A DNA stretch of 58,692 nucleotides from a virus, in the IMG/VR virus record IMGVR_UViG_3300030102_006279, positions 1 to 58,692 of that record; one strand, 5' to 3'. This document shows positions 9,958 to 17,773 of this stretch, in pieces. Position 1 is the first letter of the stretch. Every line of letters begins with the position of its first letter. The notes beneath the pieces were generated by a model. The model did not search any database and had not been told where the DNA came from. It saw nothing but the letters and a program-made list of their open reading frames with translations. A program made the position numbers and the translations under genes.

Positions 9958-10141
9958 TTGTCTCCCCAAATAAGTCCATCTTTGGCACAATGATAGTTAC
10001 ATCCCTTTGTATATCTTCTTCTGTAGTAGAAGTGCTTGGGTCGTTTATATCTTCTTGTGCTTGTTCTTCTGAAGCATACTGAAGACCAGATTTCTTATTG
10101 GTTATTTTTACTTTAGATTCACAATCTATGGTAATAGTCAT
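9950..10141 (-). CDS. Small hypothetical protein (63 aa)
   Basis: Short acidic protein starting MTITIDCESKV, with a Ser/Thr/Glu-rich middle and ending in VPKMDLFGETNE. It lies 9 nt after the 113-aa gene and its stop overlaps the glycosyltransferase start, so it is in the operon by position. No motif recognised. Confidence 0.55.
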   Translation of the reverse strand: MTITIDCESKVKITNKKSGLQYASEEQAQEDINDPSTSTTEEDIQRDVTIIVPKMDLFGETNE

Positions 10142-10150
10142 GGCCGTATT

Positions 10151-10492
10151 TTAACCATTTTCTTGAGAACGGTCAATTTGAGCGTATGAGATAACTCCTG
10201 ATATTTTTGCTGCTGTTTCTGCGGTCATTTTAAGTATATCACTTTCTTCTAATACAAGCGTATTGGTGATGATATCGGTAGTGCTTGTAGCCGCTATATC
10301 TTGGTTGCCGATCGTATGTGTGGCTGAGGCTGAAGTGTCGGTAAGTTTTGTAGTAAGCGTACACGCACTGCTATCAATGTTGACTGCTTGTATCTGTTTA
10401 ATTAACAACCTAGCATTACTAGGTGCTGTTAACACTGAGGTTTCATTAGTGTTAGCTAAAGTAAAGCCTTGGTTTTTATATTGTATTGTCAT
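10151..10492 (-). CDS. Hypothetical virion-type protein (113 aa)
   Basis: Thr/Ser/Ala-rich beta-type sequence (SVLTAPSNARLLIKQIQAV, KISGVISYAQID). The pattern resembles small structural or decoration proteins found among marine phage tail genes. Start ATG overlaps the stop of the small GTG-initiated gene upstream (ATGA). No specific function assigned. Confidence 0.6.
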   Translation of the reverse strand: MTIQYKNQGFTLANTNETSVLTAPSNARLLIKQIQAVNIDSSACTLTTKLTDTSASATHTIGNQDIAATSTTDIITNTLVLEESDILKMTAETAAKISGVISYAQIDRSQENG

Positions 10493-10653
10493 GAGATAAA
10501 CCAGTTAAATGTATTTTGTTCGTTTTTAAAATCAGCTTGAAATGAAAAATTAAGTTGATTTTTTAAAGTGTCCAAAGCCTCAAGTATTTGTCTTTGGTTA
10601 CTGACATCATACTCTGGTCTTGGTTCAGGTATATTAACAATTATTTTAGCCAC
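10489..10653 (-). CDS. Small conserved-type phage protein, GTG start (54 aa)
   Basis: A short gene that fills an otherwise empty gap: GTG at 10653 overlaps the stop of the 99-aa basic protein, and its TGA overlaps the next ATG. The product begins MAKIIVNIPEPRPEYDVSNQ and continues QILEALDTLKNQLNFSFQ, a short strand followed by an amphipathic helix. Coupling on both sides and fully sense composition support it. Small proteins of this style occur beside gp10-like tail genes in marine phages; function unknown. Confidence 0.7.
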   Translation of the reverse strand: MAKIIVNIPEPRPEYDVSNQRQILEALDTLKNQLNFSFQADFKNEQNTFNWFIS

Positions 10654-10945
10654 GTTTTACCCCTCTTTGTTTACGAATAGCTTCTTTACCTTTTTTGGCT
10701 ATGTTAGCTACTTGTGTTTTACCCATAACTTTAGCCCGTTGTTCCATTACTGTCAAAATCTGTATTTTTCGAGCATATGGTTTATTAATTTTTTTCACTT
10801 TTGCCACAGTAGCTCGTGCGTCCGCAGGCGTTGCAAACTTTATTTTTACAGTATCTTTAGGATTTTCATCCGTGTATAACCTACGACCACTGCCTTTTGG
10901 TTTTTTACCAGTGCCTTTTTTGGGGTCTCTTTTTTTTACTGTCAT
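10646..10945 (-). CDS. Small Lys/Arg-rich protein (99 aa)
   Basis: Very basic at both ends (MTVKKRDPKKGTGKKPKGSG; KKGKEAIRKQRGVKRG) with a middle helix DARATVAKVKKINKPYARKI. ATG overlaps the stop of the gp10-like gene. Possibly DNA-binding or a virion-packaged basic protein like others in this genome; no recognised domain. Confidence 0.6.
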   Translation of the reverse strand: MTVKKRDPKKGTGKKPKGSGRRLYTDENPKDTVKIKFATPADARATVAKVKKINKPYARKIQILTVMEQRAKVMGKTQVANIAKKGKEAIRKQRGVKRG

Positions 10946-13110
10946 TATCTTCTACCATCTGGTTGCACATCTGCTCTAAATGAACCAAATCGCCAATTTT
11001 CGCCAGTTGTGGTATTTTCTATTCTTAAAGCCACTAATCTACCTCGTGTTCTAGTATCTATTTTTGTGGTTGATGAGGTTACCGTAAATGGTCCAAGTAA
11101 TGAACTTGCTTTTGTTTCACTTGGAAAATCTTTAATTTTTAAAGTCACTGTTGCATTACCACTTAAAGCTTTAAAGTCAGGTATAAATCTTTTTATCTTC
11201 ATCAAAAACTCACCTTCTCCACCATCAACAAAAGCAAAATCACCAGACTCAATAAAAGCATCAATGCTTGAAGTGGCATTACCACTTTCATCAGCTTCAT
11301 CTACACCCACTTCATGTTCATAGACTTGAGATGCACCATTGGTGTTACTTACACCCTGTATGGTTGGAAAAGTTGGCGTTGCGTTTGTGGTAAATTCAGA
11401 TGCCAATGGTTTTTCAAATAGTGTTTTATCTAAATAAGCAGACCTTGCAAGACTGCTGGTTGTCCATACATTCTCACGATAGTTATAAGTGACACAGCGA
11501 TCTATTTGAGAAGAACCTGCTTTTGGATAAAACCAATTTATCTCAGTGAATAAAGAATTGTAATTACAATATATAATCTCACCTGCGTCATAATTAAGAC
11601 CTAAGTCGTTTGTACCAACATTAGTGAATACAAAGTCCTCTACACTACAAGGTATGCGTTTAACTGTTCCGTCATAAGCATAAAAACCTCCACCTTGTCC
11701 CATCCAATAAACAACACCATCCACATGCACAATCGCATGTTGTCCAATCAAACCACAGTTTGAACCCACCTGTTGAATACTAAAAGTAAAAGGTGGTCCC
11801 ACAAACTGCATAATGTAAGCAGAAGTATCTGTTAATATAATAATATAGTCTTTACCTCTTGTAGCACCTTCTATTTTTGTACCTGAGTCTAATCTAAAAG
11901 TACCTGCTGTGTTGGTAGATAGCGGGGTAAAATCAGTTCTATCTTCTTGGTCACTAAATCTTATAAACATTCTGTCTTGACTTGATGTGGTACCAATGGT
12001 CGTTTCTGTACCAAAATGTATGAAGTGTCGGTCACGGCCTGATACTAAAGTTGTGACTGAAGCAGTAGGATTGTTAGTCATGGCTGTTGCTCTGGTGGTA
12101 ACACCATCACTTGGATTCCATTCAAACGATTTTCCATTTTTAATAGTGGCAGTCAGTATAGTGCCAAAATTATCTAATGCCCAGTTAGCTGGTTCCAGAG
12201 TAACATCAGTAACAGAGGCTGCCTCATTCCATGCAACAAAATTAGTAGCATCTTTAACCACTGCGGCATCATCGTGTGCTGAACGGGTTGATCCCAAAGC
12301 ACCTCTAGTAATGCCAGTCAAATCATTACTAGAAATACCTGTATAGGTAATAAGTTCAGAACCCACTAATATAGTTCCCGCAGAACTAAATCCAGAGGTA
12401 GAAGTCAAAGTCACGCTAGTGCCTGAACCTCCTGTACCTGCGGTATTGTCACCCAGTGCACCATCTAAATCATTTTGTGTTACTGTTCTTGTTTCACCAC
12501 CCCATTGAGCTACACCCCAACCAAAAGATGGTGTTGCATCGACAGGACCTGGCTTTACATAAGGATTAACAGTTGCAGATCCTCCAGCTGTAAGTCCAGA
12601 ACCTGACTCGCTACTTGGCATGGTAACCGTAAAAGTGTCTGAGGTTGCAGTGACTATCTCAAAAGTGTTGGTCGTAAAATCAGCATCGGTATATCCTGTA
12701 CCACTGCCTGGTATAGTCATTGAACTAAAGGTAAACAGATCTCCAGCTTCTAATTGATGAGCAACTTTATTGACAGTTAATGTTGCTGAACCGTTAGTGG
12801 TAGTTAAAGTACAAGAAGTTAATGCAGTGTCTAAAGGAGTGATGTCGTAGTAAACACCACCTAGATAAATTGCTAATAATTTATGTGATGCCACAGCAAG
12901 ATATCTTGTGCCATCTAAATCTGCCCAGTTATGTATGTCACGGGTTACGCCAACAACAGTGTCTGCGGTGGTTTTTTGCCAACCACCCATCTTTTCAGGC
13001 TCACCATATCTAAATCTAACAAAATCACCGTCCACCCAAGTGCTTTCAGCGACAGATTCTGAGATTTGTTTGTTAAACCCTGGTCTAAATGGTACTTTTA
13101 TTAATGGCAT
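10945..13110 (-). CDS. P22 gp10-like tail/stabilisation protein (721 aa)
   Basis: N-terminus MPLIKVPFRPGFNKQISES followed by WVDGDFVRFRYGEPEKMGGW matches the podovirus packaged-DNA stabilisation (gp10-like) family, a beta-propeller-rich tail hub protein. Repeated WxxxG- and beta-strand-rich segments continue to the end. An insertion at about residues 95-290 is Ser/Thr/Gly-rich and fibre-like, with ITYTGISSNDLTGITRG. Preceded by a 38-nt leader that shares AAACAGGACA with the leader of another tail gene. It probably forms the tail tube distal to the adaptors, with those genes encoded upstream. Confidence 0.8.
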   Translation of the reverse strand: MPLIKVPFRPGFNKQISESVAESTWVDGDFVRFRYGEPEKMGGWQKTTADTVVGVTRDIHNWADLDGTRYLAVASHKLLAIYLGGVYYDITPLDTALTSCTLTTTNGSATLTVNKVAHQLEAGDLFTFSSMTIPGSGTGYTDADFTTNTFEIVTATSDTFTVTMPSSESGSGLTAGGSATVNPYVKPGPVDATPSFGWGVAQWGGETRTVTQNDLDGALGDNTAGTGGSGTSVTLTSTSGFSSAGTILVGSELITYTGISSNDLTGITRGALGSTRSAHDDAAVVKDATNFVAWNEAASVTDVTLEPANWALDNFGTILTATIKNGKSFEWNPSDGVTTRATAMTNNPTASVTTLVSGRDRHFIHFGTETTIGTTSSQDRMFIRFSDQEDRTDFTPLSTNTAGTFRLDSGTKIEGATRGKDYIIILTDTSAYIMQFVGPPFTFSIQQVGSNCGLIGQHAIVHVDGVVYWMGQGGGFYAYDGTVKRIPCSVEDFVFTNVGTNDLGLNYDAGEIIYCNYNSLFTEINWFYPKAGSSQIDRCVTYNYRENVWTTSSLARSAYLDKTLFEKPLASEFTTNATPTFPTIQGVSNTNGASQVYEHEVGVDEADESGNATSSIDAFIESGDFAFVDGGEGEFLMKIKRFIPDFKALSGNATVTLKIKDFPSETKASSLLGPFTVTSSTTKIDTRTRGRLVALRIENTTTGENWRFGSFRADVQPDGRR

Positions 13111-13148
13111 AAATAGTGTCCTGTTTTGATTAAGTATAATAGAAGGGA
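13111..13148 (-). promoter_or_regulatory. AT-rich leader with TATTATAC and ACAGGACA
   Basis: Intergenic leader before the gp10-like gene. On the coding strand it reads TATTATACTTAATC, then AAAACAGGACA close to the ATG. The leader in front of the 233-aa tail fibre gene has TTATATAATTAAAC and then AAACAGGACA in the same arrangement. GGA near the start is the likely ribosome-binding part; the upstream block could be a weak -10 element. No convincing -35 is seen. Confidence 0.35.
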
Positions 13149-13829
13149 CTATGTGTTGACAATAGGAGCATTACTAGCTTCCCAGTTATAAAAATGCGTA
13201 ATACAGTATCTACCGTGGCCAAATTTTATGTCATCTTTAGACTTGACCTCTGTTACTTCATGTTCTAAGTAGCTTGGAAAAAACACCATTCTATTATTAA
13301 TACACTCTATTGTAGCCTTTGCCGCACTTAATTTTAAGTTACCACCAAAAAACTGTTTTGGCTCTTTATACATCCAGATCAAGCAAGTAAATTGTACGCT
13401 ATCGCAATGAGGTTTATAGTATTTAGACTTATCATAATAACTAATAAAAGTTGAATCTACATTAGTATTTATAAAATTATTATGGTGTAAAGGCATAGCA
13501 TCTAAAACAATATCGTGAAAAGCTTTACTTGTTTGTTTGTACATGGCTCTTAAAATTGGTGAAATAATTCTACCTTTTTGTGTGTAATAATCCCACACAT
13601 AAAATCTAAAAGCGTTAGATTTTGCTACACCCTTTAAATTTTTTGCAACGACTGTATTTTCTGCTTTTTCATAAATAGGTTGAGTTGCATACATGTCAAG
13701 CTCATGCCATACAGCGTTTATTTCTTCTTGTGTATACCAATTATCAATAACTAAATAAGGAGCTTCTTTTTTTTGATTGTTTATTTTTATATCCCAATCT
13801 TGTTTTACTTCTTTTACTACTATAGTCAT
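13149..13829 (-). CDS. 2-oxoglutarate/Fe(II)-dependent oxygenase (226 aa)
   Basis: Prolyl-4-hydroxylase-like double-stranded beta-helix. The iron ligands are visible as YKPHCDS (H141, D143) and YLEHEVTEV (H190), with the 2OG-binding Arg in GRYCI (R207), all at normal spacing. N-terminal helices include WYTQEEINAVWHEL. Such enzymes hydroxylate protein side chains or nucleobases; the target is unknown. It sits in the tail-fibre cluster next to a cupin and the Gly-rich adhesin-like protein, so hydroxylation of a virion protein is a reasonable but unproved idea. Confidence 0.85.
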   Translation of the reverse strand: MTIVVKEVKQDWDIKINNQKKEAPYLVIDNWYTQEEINAVWHELDMYATQPIYEKAENTVVAKNLKGVAKSNAFRFYVWDYYTQKGRIISPILRAMYKQTSKAFHDIVLDAMPLHHNNFINTNVDSTFISYYDKSKYYKPHCDSVQFTCLIWMYKEPKQFFGGNLKLSAAKATIECINNRMVFFPSYLEHEVTEVKSKDDIKFGHGRYCITHFYNWEASNAPIVNT

Positions 13830-14290
13830 CCTAATGTGCCATCATCTCTTCCGCCCATGGTAAATAGTCTTTTATGAGGGTATATTCTATTATTAATTTT
13901 TACCATGACTTTATCATCTCTAAAAAAACCAGCTTGTATTGACCATACATAATCATCACATTTTATTCTATGAAATGTACTTTTCTTAACATAGTTAAAC
14001 CACTTTCTTTTCTTTACGATAATTTTACCATTGTCGTTTATTTCTTCTGTATATTTGCCTTTAAATATAAATGATATGAAATTAGTTTCATGACTATGAT
14101 AAATAACTCTTGCATTTGATTTAGTGTTGGCAAATTGTTTATCATGATCAATAGGATGTATTTTCGATACTAAAACTGTAAGCGGTTTAGTCCAAAAACC
14201 CCATCTTGATATTGCTCTGATACCATTGTTTGCTACAACATGACTTGCACCAAAACCAATATTACAGGTCTTTAAGAAGGACTTTATCAT
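13826..14290 (-). CDS. Cupin-like protein (154 aa)
   Basis: ATG at 14290 is preferred over the GTG 9 nt upstream. Cupin signature pieces are VIYHSHETNFISFIFKGKYTEEI (HxHx-type first motif with the Gly-turn) and STFHRI (second motif His). The N-terminal ~45 residues are basic and may be an extension. It overlaps the 275-aa gene by 29 bp and the oxygenase start by 4 bp (ATGA), so it is coupled to both. Cupins of this small form bind a metal and can be sugar isomerases or dioxygenases; the reaction is unknown. Confidence 0.65.
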   Translation of the reverse strand: MIKSFLKTCNIGFGASHVVANNGIRAISRWGFWTKPLTVLVSKIHPIDHDKQFANTKSNARVIYHSHETNFISFIFKGKYTEEINDNGKIIVKKRKWFNYVKKSTFHRIKCDDYVWSIQAGFFRDDKVMVKINNRIYPHKRLFTMGGRDDGTLG

Positions 14291-15089
14291 AGCCACCACT
14301 GCCGTCAGATTTTGGTACTTTTACATATTCCTTTATGTTTTCTTTGCTTTGATTTGAAGCGATGCGATTACCATGATTGTCATATTGAGATACAACTATT
14401 TCAGTATCAGCTAAGTTAGTAAGTTCGTCTGCGTAATCCGATGAGTATTCCTCATACAAATTAGTGCCTTCTCCATAAACCATATAGCGTTCTAAATGTG
14501 CAACTAAAATAACTTCAACTAACTCTTTTGCATTATTAAATTGAAACTTAAACATATCATCCGCATGTGCTAATTTTTTACTTTTTGAAATAGGCATTTC
14601 TACATCTGATTTTAATGATTCAGCCCAAGCCCAAATATTGTCATTAGTGCCAGTCACATATATGGCTTGTGTGCCTTGCATTTCAAAAGAAGCGTTACAT
14701 ATATCGGTGATATATTCTACTGTTAGTTCACTAGGAACTGTAACTACTGGCATCGCAGCTCCTTTTTTGTAAACTACTTCCATCGTTTTTGTTGTGGTAT
14801 CTAAATCATAAAAATATTTTATAAAGTCATGATTTAGTAAAATGCTGTTTTGTATTTTACTACTGTCTTTGTAATTAGGAGGGCAACTACAACCATGTAG
14901 ACTATATTTATTTGCTCCCATTTTCACACCCCACACATTTGGTTCATGCGGCCATGTTTCATCAGGAAATTTTTTTGCTATTTCAGCTTTAATTTTTTTA
15001 ACTTCATCGTCATCAGTTCCTGCCCAATAAGTACGATGCACAACTGCTTTGTTTTGAATCCATGCTCTATATAAAACTGGGTTACTCAT
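14262..15089 (-). CDS. Hypothetical protein in tail-fibre cluster (275 aa)
   Basis: Starts at an ATG overlapping the stop of the Gly-rich protein. Notable stretch HGCSCPPNYKDS near residue 65 (two Cys) and acidic C-terminal half (YEEYSSDYADELTNLADTE) followed by a Lys/Gly tail. I do not recognise the family. Location between the putative adhesin and the cupin suggests a tail or tail-assembly role. Confidence 0.6.
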   Translation of the reverse strand: MSNPVLYRAWIQNKAVVHRTYWAGTDDDEVKKIKAEIAKKFPDETWPHEPNVWGVKMGANKYSLHGCSCPPNYKDSSKIQNSILLNHDFIKYFYDLDTTTKTMEVVYKKGAAMPVVTVPSELTVEYITDICNASFEMQGTQAIYVTGTNDNIWAWAESLKSDVEMPISKSKKLAHADDMFKFQFNNAKELVEVILVAHLERYMVYGEGTNLYEEYSSDYADELTNLADTEIVVSQYDNHGNRIASNQSKENIKEYVKVPKSDGSGGYDKVLLKDL

Positions 15090-16072
15090 TATGATACTGC
15101 TCCTTGGACATTTCCACTTCCATCTTCGTATGTTACCGAATTACCGTTTAAATTTATAGCTTTTCCTGCTGCACCACCAGCTCCACCTGCTCTGTGGTCT
15201 GTGCTTTGTGGAGAACCACCAGTCGTTGACCCAGCTTGACCAGTTGTTCCACTTTGACCAAAGCCACCGCCACCGCCACCGTTTCCTCCTTTCACACTAT
15301 TACCGCCATTACTATTAGTTGCACCACCTCCACCAGCACCCCCTCCAGAAATAGAACCAGCTTGTCCAGCTTGACCATTTATATTAGTCACCCCTCCAGC
15401 ACCAGCAGCACCACCATTTTGACCAGCACCGCCGCCACCGCCGCCACCGCCACCTCTAAGGGTTATTTGTTGGCTTTTATCAAGTACAAATACACCTTCA
15501 GCAAAACCGCCACCACCACCGCCACCACCAGCACCTCTAATGAATCCGCCGTTGTTTTGTATGGTTGTGTCAATACCTAAATTAATAGCACTACCTCCAG
15601 CACCACCTGCAGCACCAGCCTGTTGACTACCACCTCCAGCACCAGCAGCGCCACCAGCTCCAACAATTTGACTGTTATTAATAATTTTTACAGTATCTCC
15701 AGTTGTCCATTGATTACCTGTATCAATCGCATATTGTCCAGTGCCTGCTGAACCCACAATGGCTTGTACGGTTAGTGTTACATCAGAAATACCAGCAGAG
15801 TATGTACCACCTCTGTTGGCGTAAATGTTGTAGTTTTGTGTTGTGCTTGATATTTGTAAGGCGATAGCTATACGAGCTGTACTACCATAAAATTGTGACA
15901 TAGAAATAGTGCCACTCGTTGGTATAGACCCTGATTGACCTGTTGTACCTGACGGAACATTTTGACCACCAGCATAGTATTCGGATAAAGAGTCAGAACC
16001 ACCTGCAGCATCACCAAACTCTGCTACAATTTCTGATATTGCTAATGGTGAGCCGCTGTCTTTGACTGCCAT
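15089..16072 (-). CDS. Gly-rich tail fibre/adhesin-like protein (327 aa)
   Basis: N-terminal ~70 residues carry the marine tail-fibre signature SGTISMSQFYGS. From about residue 130 the protein is dominated by long Gly runs (blocks such as AGGGGGGGGFAEG and several GGGGG stretches) separated by short polar loops. That arrangement resembles the polyglycine-sandwich adhesins at T-even fibre tips, though without alignment I cannot claim homology. Likely a receptor-binding element. The repeats also produce long false open frames on the opposite strand. Confidence 0.72.
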   Translation of the reverse strand: MAVKDSGSPLAISEIVAEFGDAAGGSDSLSEYYAGGQNVPSGTTGQSGSIPTSGTISMSQFYGSTARIAIALQISSTTQNYNIYANRGGTYSAGISDVTLTVQAIVGSAGTGQYAIDTGNQWTTGDTVKIINNSQIVGAGGAAGAGGGSQQAGAAGGAGGSAINLGIDTTIQNNGGFIRGAGGGGGGGGFAEGVFVLDKSQQITLRGGGGGGGGGAGQNGGAAGAGGVTNINGQAGQAGSISGGGAGGGGATNSNGGNSVKGGNGGGGGGFGQSGTTGQAGSTTGGSPQSTDHRAGGAGGAAGKAINLNGNSVTYEDGSGNVQGAVS

Positions 16073-16080
16073 AAGTACCC

Positions 16081-16647
16081 CTAAATTTTAATCATAAATT
16101 TAAGACACAAATACGGTTGTAAATTAGCATTGGTTGCACTAGAACCTGCATTTGCAATAGTTGTAGATACAGAAATACCTGTGGTTTTTGTTTCAGTATT
16201 ACCTTGACCATCAGTTCTTTGTCCATCTGGTCCATTTACACTTCCACTCTCACCATATTGAGGAAACTCAACACCTTGTGGAGATAAGTGAAAATGACCT
16301 GGATCTGTCACAGAAGAAGATGCGGTATGATTGTGTTGCACCAATGTAGCATCAGCACTACCACCTGTAGCTGCTAAAGACACACTGCTTGATTTACCAT
16401 ATATCACTCGGTCTTTTAGATCAGGTAGAGTAAAGGTACTTGAACCATCTCCAGATCCATAAGTTGTACCAATAACTCCAAATAATACTGAGTAAGTAGT
16501 CCTAGATACAGCAGAGCCATCACACTCTAAATAACCTGTTGGAGCAGATGAAACTGTCCATGGCACAATAGTGCCCGTTGCGACAACAAGTGAACCCGTT
16601 AAACTATCACTGGTAAAATTATATTTTGTTGCTTCATATGTAGCCAT
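16081..16647 (-). CDS. Tail collar domain protein (188 aa)
   Basis: Contains the phage tail-collar motif as VPWTVSSAPTGYLECDGSAVSR then YSVLFGVIGTTYGSGDGSSTFTLPDLKDR: W...P.GwL.CDG, the G.tyG.gDG and the F.LPDL signature. C-terminus ends LQPYLCLKFMIKI, also typical of the family. Its ATG overlaps the stop of the 233-aa fibre gene. A distal tail fibre or collar protein involved in host attachment. Confidence 0.88.
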   Translation of the reverse strand: MATYEATKYNFTSDSLTGSLVVATGTIVPWTVSSAPTGYLECDGSAVSRTTYSVLFGVIGTTYGSGDGSSTFTLPDLKDRVIYGKSSSVSLAATGGSADATLVQHNHTASSSVTDPGHFHLSPQGVEFPQYGESGSVNGPDGQRTDGQGNTETKTTGISVSTTIANAGSSATNANLQPYLCLKFMIKI

Positions 16648-17348
16648 TATTTATCCCTAAATGTCCATCCAACTGTTGCGTCACCTGAATATACCAAAGT
16701 AAATCCAGCACCTTCTGTAGCCACGGTAAGATCCGCAGCTGCATTAACAATGTTAGAACTGTTACGACCAACTGTTAAATTATTTGAATCAAATGTATAT
16801 TTTGCATCTAAAAAAGTAACTTCATCTCCAGCTGCGGGAGAGGCAGGCAAGGTAATCGTTCTCGCACCACCTGAAGTATCAACTAAAAGTTGTGCTCCTG
16901 CTTGTACTGTTTCGTTAGCAGATACTGCTCTCCATACTCTAGTTTCTTGATCTTTAACAATATCAGTGCCATTGGCATGACAGATGTAATGATTACCTTC
17001 ACAAAGTAAAAATCCTGTTTGACTGGTTACTTTAAAAGTAAGAGTATTTCCATCATGGTTGGTGCCATCAATAATGTTAAAAAACTTTTCAATAGAAGCA
17101 GGCATATTGACCGTTCTATTAGCTCCAAGTGTGCCTGTAAATTTCAAAGACATATTACGAGCATTGGATATCGCTGCATTAGACATTACTAATGTAACAT
17201 CGGATGAGGCTACATCTATCTCTTGGTAACCTGCGATTGCTTGTTGTACTAGATTTAAATTAGTATTGGTCTTATCACCCCAAGTTCCAGAGTTTTCCCC
17301 TGTTGCCATAAGTTCTATTTTTAAATCACTTGAAAATGTTGATGCCAT
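16647..17348 (-). CDS. Tail fibre protein (233 aa)
   Basis: N-terminus MASTFSSDLKIELMATGENSGTWG, then TNTNLNLVQQAIAGY, is a hallmark of a tail-fibre family common in marine phages. The rest is beta-rich with two copies of TITLPAS/TVNMPAS-type strands, suggesting repeated beta-prism-like units. Directly coupled to the tail-collar gene, so the two may form one fibre. Confidence 0.8.
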   Translation of the reverse strand: MASTFSSDLKIELMATGENSGTWGDKTNTNLNLVQQAIAGYQEIDVASSDVTLVMSNAAISNARNMSLKFTGTLGANRTVNMPASIEKFFNIIDGTNHDGNTLTFKVTSQTGFLLCEGNHYICHANGTDIVKDQETRVWRAVSANETVQAGAQLLVDTSGGARTITLPASPAAGDEVTFLDAKYTFDSNNLTVGRNSSNIVNAAADLTVATEGAGFTLVYSGDATVGWTFRDK

Positions 17349-17381
17349 AATTTTGTCCTGTTTGTTTAATTATATAAGTAC
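17349..17381 (-). promoter_or_regulatory. Leader with TTATATAATTAAAC and ACAGGACA
   Basis: Short intergenic leader before the 233-aa fibre gene. The coding strand reads TTATATAATTAAAC followed by AAACAGGACAAAATT and the ATG. It shares the order and spacing of an AT block and AAACAGGACA with the leader before the gp10-like gene. A local late promoter or a shared ribosome-binding context are both possible. Confidence 0.35.
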
Positions 17382-17771
17382 TTAGGCTACCTTTTCAACC
17401 TCATCAACTTTTTTCCATGTCTGAGCTGTGCCTGTGCTTACATCAGTCCATGTCTGAGAAGAGCCTGTGCTCACATCTGAATAAGTTTGCGCCGTTCCAA
17501 TGTCTACTGTTTCCCAGGCTACTGCGTTTGCAATGCCTTGACTTAAAGTTAAGGCTGAGCCTGTTACTGCAAAACTTACATCAGTAACAACCACTACTGA
17601 TCCTATTGAGGATGTTGCTGCAATACCTGTAACAGTTATATCTGCATCTGCTGTAATTGAAACTGAACCAATACTTGATGTTAAAGAACTTCCTGTGACA
17701 AGAACTCCGGTTACAGGTGACTGCATAGAAGCAAAAGGTGATTCTGAAAAAGCAAATATACCAAAGCTCAT
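17382..17771 (-). CDS. Repeat-containing tail protein (129 aa)
   Basis: Two imperfect repeats of a beta motif (SSLTSSIGSVSITAD and AATSSIGSVVVVTD), then three short copies of the form TAQTYSDVSTG / SSQTWTDVSTG / TAQTWKKVDE. Small Thr/Ser-rich proteins of this style accompany marine phage fibre genes. Starts 2 nt before the end of the chaperone-bearing fibre gene's spacer, so it is co-transcribed. Likely a structural accessory; no catalytic motif. Confidence 0.65.
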   Translation of the reverse strand: MSFGIFAFSESPFASMQSPVTGVLVTGSSLTSSIGSVSITADADITVTGIAATSSIGSVVVVTDVSFAVTGSALTLSQGIANAVAWETVDIGTAQTYSDVSTGSSQTWTDVSTGTAQTWKKVDEVEKVA

Positions 17772-17773
17772 CT

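Noticed and set aside
15236-15580. Thr/Ser-rich rightward frame in the Gly-rich tail gene
   Set aside because: Reverse complement of Gly codon runs; typical shadow of repetitive coding.
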